DNA from: Cytobacillus gottheilii
GTDB lineage: Bacteria > Bacillota > Bacilli > Bacillales > Cytobacillaceae
Assembly (NCBI RefSeq): GCF_001636345.1
Contig: NZ_KV440945.1
Coordinates: forward strand, 3,491,354-3,555,353
DNA length: 64,000 nt
Direction: 5' to 3'
Shown: piece after piece, positions 46,728-59,559 of the stretch
How positions within the stretch are numbered: position 1 is the stretch's first letter
Layout of the letters: each line of letters begins with the position of its first letter
Made by a program: the position numbers and the translations under genes
The notes under the pieces: generated by a model
Told to the model about the DNA's origin: nothing
Seen by the model: only the letters and a program-made list of their open reading frames with translations
The model's database searches: none

Positions 46728-46811
46728 TTGTTTGCGTCCATAAAATAGCCTCCTATTTTTTCAATTAATAGGAGGTAATTTTTGGCCTGTGGATACATAT
46801 GCAATGCTAGT

Positions 46812-46822
46812 GGAATTTCTCC
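46812..46822 (+). repeat. Right target-site duplication of the IS4 element
   Basis: GGAATTTCTCC, identical to the left copy at 45261-45271. Confidence 0.9.
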
Positions 46823-47418
46823 CCTTATTTTGGTCATTTTTAGCGTGATTTTAGAAATAAGGGTAGTTTCTCCGCTTATTATAAACATGCTCGCTTTATT
46901 CACATGGGTTTTTAGGGACAGGTTCCTCGACCCAATCTCTTTAAGGCTCAACCCAGACTCAAATAAGCGGAGCTTTTCCGCTTATATTCATTTTAGCGCT
47001 ATTTTTGGTTCAAATAAGCGGAGAAATTCCGGTTAACTCCCACAAAACCGCCCTTTTTCACCTTTTTTGAGCAAATAGTCGGAATTTCTCCCTCTATTTT
47101 GGTCATTTTTAGCGTGATTTTAGAAATAAGGGTAGTTTCTCCGCTTATTATAAACATGCTCGCTTTATTCACATGGGTTTTTAGGGACAGGTTCCTCGAC
47201 CCAATCTCTTTAAGGCTCAACCCAGACTCAAATAAGCGGAGCTTTTCCGCTTATATTCATTTTAGCGCTATTTTTGGTTCAAATAAGCGGAGAAATTCCG
47301 GTTAACTCCCACAAAACCGCCCTTTTTCACCTTTTTTGAGCAAATAGTCGGAATTTCTCCCTCTATTTTGGTCATTTTTAGCGTGATTTTAGAAATAAGG
47401 GTAGTTTCTCCGCTTATG
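46812..47418 (+). repeat. 269-bp tandem array of the intergenic repeat (R5 right part, R6, R7)
   Basis: The segment TGGTCATTTTTAGCGTGATT recurs at 46831, 47100 and 47369, an exact period of 269. Cores R6 (46961-47149) and R7 (47230-47418) are nearly identical over the whole unit, including GGGACAGGTTCCTCGACCCA boxes near 46915 and 47184. Open frames on both strands here repeat with the unit and are not genes. Confidence 0.9.
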
Positions 47419-47523
47419 AATAAGCTCATTCTCAAATTGGGAGCAAATGGCAGGTTCCTCGTCCCACTGGGTTTCTGCAGCCAGGTTCCCCACCCAACTG
47501 CTGAGAACTGCCTCCCCGACCGC

Positions 47524-47566
47524 AAAAAAAACTCCACCTTGAAGAAAAATTCGCTCAAAATGGAGT
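47524..47566 (-). terminator. Terminator of the msrA-threonine aldolase operon
   Basis: ACTCCA/TGGAGT stem (47531-47566) with TTTTTTT on the minus strand. Confidence 0.7.
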
Positions 47567-47592
47567 ATCCTTCCTTTATCTGCACACCAATA

Positions 47593-48627
47593 TTACAAAC
47601 TCCTAATATCCTCAATCAGCATTTCAACATTTTCCTTCTTCGTAGCCCAGCTGGTGCAGAATCTCACAACACTTTTCCCATCATCCACTTTTCCCCAATA
47701 GGAAAACGAATATTTTTCACCTAATTTCGATAACACTTCATGTGGTAAAATCGGAAACTGCTGATTGGTTTTGGAATCATATCGCAATGAATACCCTTTA
47801 TCCACAAGCGCCTCTCGAATCATCATCGCCATTTCAACTGCATGTTGAGATATTTCATAATATAAGCCATCTTCAAACAGAGTTTCAAACTGAATGCCTA
47901 ATAATCTCCCTTTAGCCAGCATTCCGCCTTTTTGCTTGATCATATACCGAAAATCTTTTTTAAGAGTATCATTCATGATCACTACTGCTTCCCCAAACAT
48001 TGCTCCTAATTTGGTTCCTCCGATATAGAATACATCACAAAGTTTAGCCAGATCCGCTAAGGATAAATCACTGTCTTCTGAAACGAGACCATATCCTAAG
48101 CGAGCACCATCTATAAAGAGCGGCAAATCACATTCCCGGCAAACTTTGCTTAATTCCTCCAATTCAGATTTACTGTAGGTCGTCCCATTTTCAGTAGGGT
48201 GCGATATGTATACCAATCCCGGCTGAACCATATGTTCATGTGCGGCATCATTCCAATGAGCATCGTATAATTCTTTTACCTGCTCTGCTTTAATTTTCCC
48301 ATCATCACTAGGCAGAGTAAGCACTTTATGACCGGTGGCTTCAATTGCACCTGTTTCATGATCAGCAATATGTCCTGTAACGGCAGCCACTGTTCCCTGA
48401 TGCGGGCGCAAGATAGAAGAAATAACCGTTGTATTTGTCTGTGTGCCTCCAACTAAAAAATGCACATCTGCATTCTCTCTGTCACACGCTTTTCTTATAT
48501 ACTCTCTGGCTTTTGCACAATGTTCGTCCATGCCATAACCAGGTGACTGTTCTTCATTCGTATCGATGAGCCGCTGCAGGATCCGCGGATGTGCACCTTC
48601 TGCATAATCATTTTCAAATCGTATCAT
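47593..48627 (-). CDS. Low-specificity threonine aldolase / beta-eliminating lyase-type PLP enzyme
   Basis: About 344 residues from the ATG at 48627 (GGAGGG RBS upstream). Fold type I PLP enzyme with FLVGGTQTNT, an HIADHETGAIEATGHK segment, FIDGARLGYG and the Schiff-base Lys in FYIGGTKLGAMFGEA. Threonine aldolases cut L-threonine to glycine and acetaldehyde. It follows msrA by 21 bases in the same direction. Confidence 0.88.
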   Translation of the reverse strand: MIRFENDYAEGAHPRILQRLIDTNEEQSPGYGMDEHCAKAREYIRKACDRENADVHFLVGGTQTNTTVISSILRPHQGTVAAVTGHIADHETGAIEATGHKVLTLPSDDGKIKAEQVKELYDAHWNDAAHEHMVQPGLVYISHPTENGTTYSKSELEELSKVCRECDLPLFIDGARLGYGLVSEDSDLSLADLAKLCDVFYIGGTKLGAMFGEAVVIMNDTLKKDFRYMIKQKGGMLAKGRLLGIQFETLFEDGLYYEISQHAVEMAMMIREALVDKGYSLRYDSKTNQQFPILPHEVLSKLGEKYSFSYWGKVDDGKSVVRFCTSWATKKENVEMLIEDIRSL

Positions 48628-48648
48628 GTATAGTCCCTCCAACTTTAC

Positions 48649-49119
48649 TTACTTATATTTGTTTAATAATTCTTCTGGAATATGACAATAATCATCCGGA
48701 CATCGAGCTAACCGATCCTGATGTTCCTCTGCACTTCTCACATAGTTTGTAAGAGGCAGTACCTCCACCACAATACGGTCATAATCACTTCTCTCACTAA
48801 GAAAAGTTTTCGCCTCGATTAAATGTTCAGGATTTTCACTATATACCCCTGTTCTGTATTTCTTCCCAACATCCTGGCCTTGTTTATTCAAACTGTATGG
48901 ATCAATAATTTCGAAAAAATAGCCCATTAATTCTGTGATCAATACAACCTGTGGATCAAATTCTGCTTTTACACATTCCGCGTAGCCATCATAATCACCA
49001 TGTAGTGTTTGACTTGTTCCATTCGCTCGTCCTGCTTCTGTAAACCTTACTCCAGGTAAAGTTTTAATAAAAGCTTGCACACCCCATAAACATCCGCCTG
49101 CAAAATAGACTGTTTCCAT
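48649..49119 (-). CDS. msrA: Peptide methionine sulfoxide reductase MsrA
   Basis: This 156-residue protein carries the catalytic Cys in AGGCLWG near residue 10 (GCFWG in most MsrA; Leu replaces Phe here), with AEFDPQVV, FFEIIDPYSLNKQGQDVGKKYRTGVY typical of MsrA. It reduces Met-S-sulfoxide in proteins. Length is normal for a single-domain MsrA; no MsrB fused. Confidence 0.9.
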   Translation of the reverse strand: METVYFAGGCLWGVQAFIKTLPGVRFTEAGRANGTSQTLHGDYDGYAECVKAEFDPQVVLITELMGYFFEIIDPYSLNKQGQDVGKKYRTGVYSENPEHLIEAKTFLSERSDYDRIVVEVLPLTNYVRSAEEHQDRLARCPDDYCHIPEELLNKYK

Positions 49120-49241
49120 AGTGATTCTCCTTGGTAAAAAAGATTATATACTGTTAATAGATATTATAAGCTAGAAAGACACTGCAAATAAAAACATTTG
49201 AATCCGTTATTTCCTACGAATCTAGTAATCTTCCCATTCCG

Positions 49242-49270
49242 CAAAAAAACAGCCGCCTAACTTGGCAGCT
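49242..49270 (-). terminator. Terminator of the DUF1871 gene
   Basis: AGC-GCC / GGC-GCT stem (49251-49270) with TTTTTTT after it on the minus strand. Confidence 0.65.
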
Positions 49271-49281
49271 TAGTAAAAAAG

Positions 49282-49545
49282 CTATTCTGTTAAAATCCTT
49301 ATTTCCCTGACAATTGGCAAACATTCTTCTACAGTATAATGACAACCCAGAGCCTTATTAAAAATCTCTGCAATCCCCTCTGAAAGTGCTACTTCTGTAT
49401 CAACCTTATCAAGCAAAGTGACAATTTGGGCCACTTCAAATTCATATTCATCGTCGGGAGCATCAGGTAAAACACCAATTGGGTCCCATTCATTTATTGT
49501 TTTTTTAACGAGCTTAAATAATTCATTGTACTTTTCTTTAGACAA
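49282..49545 (-). CDS. DUF1871-like small protein
   Basis: This 87-residue acidic helical protein (INEWDPIGVLPDAPDDEYEFEVAQI) resembles the DUF1871 family of Bacillaceae, of unknown function. Starts at TTG with AAAGGTGA upstream. No membrane segment. Confidence 0.7.
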   Translation of the reverse strand: MSKEKYNELFKLVKKTINEWDPIGVLPDAPDDEYEFEVAQIVTLLDKVDTEVALSEGIAEIFNKALGCHYTVEECLPIVREIRILTE

Positions 49546-49596
49546 TAACAGTCACCTTTCTGCTCCAAAGTTTAATAGAATAGTAGCTACCATGCC

Positions 49597-49902
49597 TTAC
49601 TCTGGCATATTAAAGCGCGGAAAATAATTGCGCACCAAAAATCCACCAAATAGGATAAATAGGATCGGGGTTATAAGTCCGCCAACTGTAAAAGCAGTAA
49701 TGCCAAAAATGATACAAATGAGCCCAAACCAAGCAGCCAGTGAATGGATCGTATAAGAAATAATGGAGCCAATAAACGTGAGGGTTCGCCCTAAAAATTG
49801 CTCCCCTTTAGGCTCTCTTAGCATATGGCGAATACTTAAAATAAAGCTCCACACCAATAAAACCGGGATCCCCCATATTAAAAACATTGCAAATAAATCC
49901 AT
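49597..49902 (-). CDS. Small membrane protein, 101 aa
   Basis: Three membrane helices (about 5-22, 40-60, 65-92) with LREPKGEQFLGRT on a loop. I recognise no family. RBS GGAGAG lies before the ATG. Confidence 0.65.
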   Translation of the reverse strand: MDLFAMFLIWGIPVLLVWSFILSIRHMLREPKGEQFLGRTLTFIGSIISYTIHSLAAWFGLICIIFGITAFTVGGLITPILFILFGGFLVRNYFPRFNMPE

Positions 49903-50023
49903 TTTCCACTCTCCTAATCTTCAACACTTATTAAACTTCAAGATGGTTACAAAATACTCCATATAATGGAATTATTATATATAAAAATGGATTTTATTTC
50001 ATTCATTATATCTTTGCGGACAG

Positions 50024-50070
50024 AAAACAGCTGCTTCATTGACTGATGTATCATCAATATAAAGCAGCTG
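50024..50070 (-). terminator. Terminator after the 148-aa gene
   Basis: CAGCTGCTT (50028-50036) and AAGCAGCTG (50062-50070) form a perfect stem; TTTT follows on the minus strand. No gene is supported in 49903-50223. Confidence 0.65.
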
Positions 50071-50223
50071 ATATAAATTAAGGCTATTCAATTAAGTTTA
50101 ATCCTTAATGGTAAAAAATATGAATGCTTCTTCACCCATTTTTTCATCCAATCTTGGCATTCGAATTAGACACGTTAAACCTTACGAATGCCCTAGATTT
50201 ATGTACCAGTATTTCAGTGCTTC

Positions 50224-50670
50224 CTACACATTCCTGAATATCTTTCTCAGCAGAAGACCTACCACCACTCCTGGAATTGCACACAACATCGGAAACCAAA
50301 CGGTTCCCAGACATACACCAAATACCCTTACCCTCTCTGCATACATAAGCCCAATCGTAACAAAAAATGCAGGAACGACAAAAGGCAAGTAGGAATATTG
50401 TTCCTTTGCTCCACCTGCATCCTTATAAGCATCCCACATGGAAAAGAAGTAGATACAAGGATAAAACATCAGCCATTGGTAATCGGTATATTCAATTGCT
50501 TTATTGATTTCTCCATTAAAACTAAAGAAAATAATCTGATTAAAATTTGATTGAACATTGATGATAAATTCCAATAGAATAAAAAGAAAACCTTTCAGAT
50601 ACTTACCGTTAAGCAATTGACCAAAACCTGGAAAAGCTATGCTCCATAACAATTTTTCTTTTGGATTCAC
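50224..50670 (-). CDS. Multi-pass membrane protein, TM2/DUF5683-like N-terminus
   Basis: This 148-residue protein begins at a GTG with GAGGT upstream. The N-terminal AFPGFGQLLNGKYLKGFLFI segment recalls small Bacillaceae membrane proteins of the TM2/DUF5683 sort; four to five membrane helices follow, with FFSMWDAYKDAG in a loop. Function unknown. Confidence 0.7.
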   Translation of the reverse strand: MNPKEKLLWSIAFPGFGQLLNGKYLKGFLFILLEFIINVQSNFNQIIFFSFNGEINKAIEYTDYQWLMFYPCIYFFSMWDAYKDAGGAKEQYSYLPFVVPAFFVTIGLMYAERVRVFGVCLGTVWFPMLCAIPGVVVGLLLRKIFRNV

Positions 50671-50724
50671 ATCTGTCTAACCTCTTTTTTAAATTTTTAT
50701 AAGGATGTGCGGACTATGATTTTT

Positions 50725-51723
50725 TCATTTCATTAATTGATCTCTGTCAGCTGCATGTGGAGGCCTTTCCAGCCACGCATGCTTAATTTGGAGATTTAAC
50801 CCATCCTCCGCATAGAGTCCAATTTCCCCTTGAAATCGAACATAATCAGCAGCAATGTCACGCCTTGGACTTGCTGAAAGTGCGGTACCGTAGTTACCCA
50901 TGCCAGCAGCAGTCATCATCGAAATCATAAATAGCATTAGTTTATCGGAAAAAGGGGATTCGGTTGAGTCGTAAACTTCTGCATCCCAGGTTACAGGTGC
51001 CGGCAGGTCATTTTCATGTAAGTAATTAATGATAACTTGAATTTGATTCTTGGAAATTTCTTTGCCTCTTTTGAAATAATCCCGGACATCACTATTCTTT
51101 GCCACTTGACCGAAACCAGTTATGGTTGCTGTTCCCATATGATTCGTTTGAATATTAGAGTAAAGATGGGTGATTTCCAAGGCTGTTATTGGTCTTTGTT
51201 TTCCCCACCAGCCAGCTAAGAAATGCTGTTTTTCAACCATATCCGCTTCCCGCAGATAAGGTATATATGGAGACCTAACCTCGAGGCCCTTGGAAAGTAG
51301 CACGTCTGTTGCTTCATTAAATAACTCCATTGTTGAAGAAATGCAAGACATAAAATGCTCTCGAATATCATTGCGAAAAACGTGTGGCAAAGCGGCCCCG
51401 TATGTAACTAAAGCCCCTTTCGTCATTTGTTTCGTAAAGATTAAAAAGAACTCATCAGAAAAAAGCCTTGGAGCATCCACATGAACATCGTTTTCCGTAA
51501 AGCCAAGAGGAATAGCATGTCCTTCTTCTTTAAAGATTTTTGTAACCACTTGTACATGCTGCTGGGACAAATCTAAAGCATGTTCAAGGACTTTTTTGAT
51601 TTCCTCATCTTCAACTTTTTCTAAATAATACTTATAAACACATACAAACATAGAATCTGCTATATAATTTGCCCATAGACCGCCCACTTCAGATGAAGTT
51701 AAGCGAATATGATGAGTTTCCAA
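50725..51723 (-). CDS. DUF3231-family protein
   Basis: This 332-residue protein has two similar halves (SSEVGGLWANYIADSM in the first, ITALEITHLYSNIQTNH in the second) as in DUF3231 proteins of spore formers, a ferritin-like helical family of unknown function. Starts TTG with GGGGGG upstream. Confidence 0.85.
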   Translation of the reverse strand: METHHIRLTSSEVGGLWANYIADSMFVCVYKYYLEKVEDEEIKKVLEHALDLSQQHVQVVTKIFKEEGHAIPLGFTENDVHVDAPRLFSDEFFLIFTKQMTKGALVTYGAALPHVFRNDIREHFMSCISSTMELFNEATDVLLSKGLEVRSPYIPYLREADMVEKQHFLAGWWGKQRPITALEITHLYSNIQTNHMGTATITGFGQVAKNSDVRDYFKRGKEISKNQIQVIINYLHENDLPAPVTWDAEVYDSTESPFSDKLMLFMISMMTAAGMGNYGTALSASPRRDIAADYVRFQGEIGLYAEDGLNLQIKHAWLERPPHAADRDQLMK

Positions 51724-51959
51724 AGTAATCCCCCCAATTTAATAACTCTGGATAGTATCCCCCTTTATAAAATACTTATAGACAATTAATTATTTTTTAC
51801 AATAAAAGTAAGAAAATTCCTATTCACTTAGAGAGTTGGTTTTTATTCGATTCAGCTCTTTTTTATGTAGAATGGCTGGATTGACGGGTTTTTTTAGGTG
51901 ACCGGCAGAGTTAACCATGCCTAAATACCTAATCACAGCTGAGACAATTTTTATCTCCT

Positions 51960-51997
51960 ACTTAAACAAAACAAGCTGTCACATTTGACAGCTTGTT
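51960..51997 (-). terminator. Terminator of the GNAT gene
   Basis: A perfect stem AACAAGCTGTCA / TGACAGCTTGTT (51970-51997); TTTGTTT follows on the minus strand. The 51724-51959 stretch shows nothing I can support. Confidence 0.8.
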
Positions 51998-52032
51998 CTT
52001 AAAATATACAATTAAACCATTTTTAAATAAGG

Positions 52033-52482
52033 CTACTTACCAGTCAAATCTAGTTCATAATGAAAAATTTGTGATGGCTTTATGTATCCATTCTTTTCAT
52101 ATAATCTTTGAGCAGTAATATTATCTGACGCAGTTTCCAGACTAATGCTTTTCGCGCCTGTTTCAACAGCAAAGTCTTTTGCTTTTTGCAAGAGCATTTC
52201 TCCTACTCCCTGTTTTCTGGCAGCTGCATCTACATATAAATCATTTAAGATCCAGGCTCTCTTCATGCTTACAGATGAAAATGTGGGATAAAGTTGGGTA
52301 AATCCTGCATATCCGCGATCATTTTTCACTACAAAGATAACAGAATCCATGTTATCTAAGCGTTCTTTTATGTAAGCCAAAGCACCTTCTAAATCTGAGG
52401 TCTGCTGATAAAACAAACGATATTTATTAAATAACACGGATACTTCTTCTAAATCTTCTTTCGTGGCTTGATAAATTTTCAT
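52033..52482 (-). CDS. GNAT-family N-acetyltransferase
   Basis: This 149-residue protein has the acetyl-CoA motif RKQGVGEMLLQKAKDFA near residues 90-105 and the LYEKNGY motif near the C-terminus, both typical of GNATs. RBS GAGGAGAG before the ATG. Substrate unknown. Confidence 0.88.
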   Translation of the reverse strand: MKIYQATKEDLEEVSVLFNKYRLFYQQTSDLEGALAYIKERLDNMDSVIFVVKNDRGYAGFTQLYPTFSSVSMKRAWILNDLYVDAAARKQGVGEMLLQKAKDFAVETGAKSISLETASDNITAQRLYEKNGYIKPSQIFHYELDLTGK

Positions 52483-52748
52483 TTTCTTCTCTCCTCATCA
52501 AATATTAAGATAGATCTCTATCTTGTGGCAGCAACTTCTCGCTCATTGTTAACAGGCTGTGAATACATCAGCAAACAACACAGCACTCCAACAATATTCC
52601 TGACTAGCTTCATATAGAATTTATTACTGATCAACCTGCCATTAATGAGTCCAAATATATAGAATAGTGTGTTAAATAAAGTTGCATCTTTCCTTAAAGA
52701 ACCTATCGTTTGAGCAAAAAGAACCGATTAAGTAAGAATTGGTTTTGG

Positions 52749-52792
52749 GGCACAATTTATAGATGGTCAATATATATACGACAAATTGTGCC
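52749..52792. repeat. 10-bp inverted repeat downstream of the recombinase
   Basis: GGCACAATTT (52749-52758) and AAATTGTGCC (52783-52792), perfect, separated by 24 AT-rich bases. Could be a protein-binding or recombination site. The rest of 52483-52806 shows no gene. Confidence 0.45.
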
Positions 52793-52806
52793 GAAGTGTA
52801 TCATTT

Positions 52807-53631
52807 TTAAGAAAAAGCTCTATTTATTGCATCTTCCAAATTTGCTTCTAATACACTAGCATAACGCTTTGTAACATTGATATCCTTATGCCCTGCTAAT
52901 TTAGCCACCGTGTGAATATCAATCCCCTTATTTATCAGCTTCTGACAAAATGTATGTCTTAGTTTATGAGGATTCACATTATATTTCTGCAGCATATATT
53001 GTACTGCTCTTGTAGATAATCTCTTATTTACACTCGAAACAAATAATGCTTCCCGATTCGGATTATTTATAGAATCTACATAGTTTCTTAAATGTTTGTT
53101 TACTTCTGATGAAAGAGGAATCCCCCTTTCAATTTGTCCATCCTCATTTTTTACAAAAAGCTTATTTTCAGTTAAATCAATATCGTTAAGATCTAGTGCA
53201 CATAATTCTGAAATACGGATGCCTGTGTATAATAGAGTATAAACAATTGCTGTATTTCGGAGGTTACCATCTAATTCAACTTCTGATAATATCTTCTTCT
53301 CTTCCTTATCCTCAAGTGAATCAGGTATATCGCTTTCCTTTAATTTTTCTTTACGATGAATATTTAACATAATTTCAGATTTTCCTAAAAATCGTGCAAA
53401 AACACTTATGGCTGCAAAATACTTTTCAATAGTGCCTGCACCCTTTTTTTGTTCTTCCAAATGATCCATAAATAATTGAACATCATTCTTTGAAATGTGA
53501 TTAAGTTCTGTGTCCCTGGCTGTTAACCAAGCTTGGAATTTTTCGAGGACACCAACATACGTTTTTACTGTACCTGGTGTTCTACCTTCTTCAATTTGCT
53601 TTTGAGAGAAAAGATTAATTATATTCGTCAA
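52807..53631 (-). CDS. Tyrosine recombinase/integrase (XerC/D-like)
   Basis: This 274-residue protein has an N-terminal SAM-like core-binding domain (to about 100) and a catalytic domain with Arg139 (TGIRISEL), His222-x-x-Arg225 (HKLRHTF), His248 (AGHKD) and Tyr257 (TKRYA), the full set. It starts at TTG with AGGGGGG about 7 bases upstream. It lies 270 bases beyond the 5S rRNA gene. No excisionase or phage genes are seen near it. Confidence 0.9.
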   Translation of the reverse strand: MTNIINLFSQKQIEEGRTPGTVKTYVGVLEKFQAWLTARDTELNHISKNDVQLFMDHLEEQKKGAGTIEKYFAAISVFARFLGKSEIMLNIHRKEKLKESDIPDSLEDKEEKKILSEVELDGNLRNTAIVYTLLYTGIRISELCALDLNDIDLTENKLFVKNEDGQIERGIPLSSEVNKHLRNYVDSINNPNREALFVSSVNKRLSTRAVQYMLQKYNVNPHKLRHTFCQKLINKGIDIHTVAKLAGHKDINVTKRYASVLEANLEDAINRAFS

Positions 53632-53742
53632 ATAAATCCCCCCTAAGTTGTCAGAAAAATGCGACTCTAATTACCCATATAATACTATATCATTTCGTAC
53701 AATTCAACTTCTGTGAAGTTAAATGCTTTTGAATGAACGAAA

Positions 53743-53775
53743 AAAAAGAGTTAGCTGAAGTGCTAACTCTTTTCT
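53743..53775 (-). terminator. Second strong hairpin past the rRNA operon
   Basis: AAAAGAGTTAGC / GCTAACTCTTTT with T-runs on both sides. It follows the 5S fragment as a terminator would follow a 5S gene. Confidence 0.75.
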
Positions 53776-53781
53776 ATGTAT

Positions 53782-53812
53782 TTGCCTAGGGCGTCCTACT
53801 TTCACAAGTGAC
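53782..53812 (-). pseudogene. Degenerate 3' fragment of a 5S rRNA gene
   Basis: On the minus strand CTTGTGAAAGTAGGACGC and then CC-TAGGCAA match the intact 5S 3' end (CTTGTGAGAGTAGGACGC, TGCCGGGCAA) except for one base and a small gap. It stops after about 28 matching bases; no 5' part exists. Confidence 0.6.
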
Positions 53813-53861
53813 TGTCTTCCTTTAAAAAATTAATATTCGTCTTCAATTAAAATTTTACTAC

Positions 53862-53892
53862 AAAAAAAGCACGTCTATGCAGATGTGCTTTC
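53862..53892 (-). terminator. rRNA operon terminator
   Basis: AAAGCAC-atctgcatagac-GTGCTTT with TTTT on the minus strand, just past the 5S gene. Confidence 0.8.
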
Positions 53893-53898
53893 CTTGTT

Positions 53899-54016
<118 letters not shown>

Positions 54017-54020
54017 TATT

Positions 54021-54167
54021 GTTCGGAAATCGATCAGCTGCACATCTCTTCGTCATCTCACTCGTCAAGGTCCTCACGTACCAACTACGTACGTTCCGGC
54101 CTTTCCTCACTCGATTCCTCGACCTGTTTGCTTCTCGCTTCCCTCATGGTTTTATAAAAAGATAAGT
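54021..54167 (-). repeat. Spacer block copy 2 (23S-5S spacer, next to 5S)
   Basis: Nearly identical to 57191-57336, from GTTCGGAAAT to AAAAAGATAAGT on the plus strand, with scattered changes. It lies directly upstream (minus strand) of 5S. Confidence 0.9.
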
Positions 54168-54210
54168 TTTGACTTATTTTTTACAACCATTTTAAGAAGA
54201 AAGGTTATTC

Positions 54211-54229
54211 CTTCAAAACTAGATAATGG
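54211..54229 (-). other. 23S rRNA processing stem, 3' arm
   Basis: CTTCAAAACTAGATAATG is complementary to the sequence at 57420-57438. The pair would close a stem bringing both ends of the 23S together for RNase III/Mini-III cleavage. Confidence 0.65.
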
Positions 54230-54254
54230 CAGACAAGTTCATTGAAATATATTG

Positions 54255-57187
<2,933 letters not shown>

Positions 57188-57190
57188 AGT

Positions 57191-57336
57191 GTTCGGAAAT
57201 TGATAAGCTACACATCTCTTTGTCATCTCACTCGTCAAGGTCCTCGCGTACCAACTACGTACGTTCCGGCCTTTCCTCACTTGATTCCTCGACCTGTTTG
57301 CTTCTCGCTTTCCTCACGGTTGGTAAAAAGATAAGT
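57191..57336 (-). repeat. Spacer block copy 1 (16S-23S spacer, next to 23S)
   Basis: First copy of the block shared with the 23S-5S spacer. No tRNA gene is found in this 400-base spacer. Confidence 0.9.
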
Positions 57337-57419
57337 GTGAATACACATACTTTTTACGCTCGCGGTTATTGTTCTTGTGTTAGAAGAACTTACTTTATTT
57401 CAATGATGTCTTGTCATTT

Positions 57420-57438
57420 CATTATCTAGTTTTCAAGG
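57420..57438 (-). other. 23S rRNA processing stem, 5' arm
   Basis: CATTATCTAGTTTTCAAGG pairs with 54211-54229. Confidence 0.65.
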
Positions 57439-57530
57439 AACAATGCCACTTACTTCAATCATATTAAGATTGAACTTCGCAGCTATTCATCATGCTGTCT
57501 TTCGACAACTGATATTTGAGAGATTATTCT

Positions 57531-57557
57531 CTCAAAACTAAACAAGCAGAAACGTCA
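57531..57557 (-). other. 16S rRNA processing stem, 3' arm
   Basis: CTCAAAACTAAACAAGCAGA and the next seven bases are complementary to 59206-59234. Confidence 0.65.
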
Positions 57558-57584
57558 TTTTAATGAAGATAAACTTCATTTCAT

Positions 57585-59140
<1,556 letters not shown>

Positions 59141-59205
59141 AGAGTTGATTAGCTCTTGTGTACATAATGTACATTGTTGATTCCGAAGAATCTTTTTTAA
59201 AACGT

Positions 59206-59234
59206 TGACGTTCTGCTTTGTTTAGTTTTCAAAG
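59206..59234 (-). other. 16S rRNA processing stem, 5' arm
   Basis: TGACGTTCTGCTTTGTTTAG and the next nine bases are complementary to 57531-57557. Confidence 0.65.
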
Positions 59235-59259
59235 AACAATTAGTGTCAGTAATATATAT

Positions 59260-59288
59260 ATGATATAACATCATTTCGTTTTTGTCAA
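59260..59288 (-). promoter_or_regulatory. rRNA promoter a
   Basis: Minus strand: TTGACA (59283-59288), 17 bases, TATCAT (59260-59265). Confidence 0.7.
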
Positions 59289-59346
59289 CTTCTGCGAAAA
59301 TTTATAAGAAAGAAAAATCCACTCAACTTTCGAAGTGACAATAACT

Positions 59347-59375
59347 ATATTACTATAATAATTCGTAGAAGTCAA
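59347..59375 (-). promoter_or_regulatory. rRNA promoter b
   Basis: Minus strand: TTGACT (59370-59375), 17 bases, TAATAT (59347-59352). Confidence 0.55.
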
Positions 59376-59435
59376 TATCTTTTATCAAACTAAGTTTCTG
59401 TTAATAAGATGACTCTTTGAATGAGAATAATGTTC

Positions 59436-59464
59436 ATTATAATCAAACACTTCGTCTCTGTCAA
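59436..59464 (-). promoter_or_regulatory. rRNA promoter c (consensus)
   Basis: Minus strand: TTGACA (59459-59464), 17 bases, TATAAT (59436-59441), a perfect SigA promoter. Confidence 0.85.
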
Positions 59465-59529
59465 CTTCTATGAAATATTCCTAGAATAAAATGTCGTTTG
59501 CAAATCACTTGTTTGCATCGACTTTTAGT

Positions 59530-59559
59530 ATCTTAACATTATTATTTTATAGAAGTCAA
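59530..59559 (-). promoter_or_regulatory. rRNA promoter d
   Basis: Minus strand: TTGACT (59554-59559), 18 bases, TAAGAT (59530-59535). Confidence 0.5.

Larger units (their letters stand above)
45272..46811 (-). mobile_element. IS4-family insertion sequence (1540 bp)
   Basis: Ends are ACTAGCATTGCA-NNNN-TATCCACA inverted repeats (24 bases, three mismatches, 45272-45295 and 46788-46811). It makes an 11-bp target duplication, as in IS231-like members of IS4, and contains one intact transposase gene. It is inserted inside an intergenic repeat. Confidence 0.95.

Noticed and set aside
46812-47418. Possible CRISPR array because of regular repeats
   Set aside because: The unit is 269 bp with identical interior; there are no short repeats with unique spacers and no cas genes.
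46715-47615. Near-identical 68-115 codon frames on both strands
   Set aside because: Products of the 269-bp tandem repeat, not genes.
52807-53631. Integrase as proof of a prophage
   Set aside because: No phage structural, lysis or repressor genes were seen on either side.
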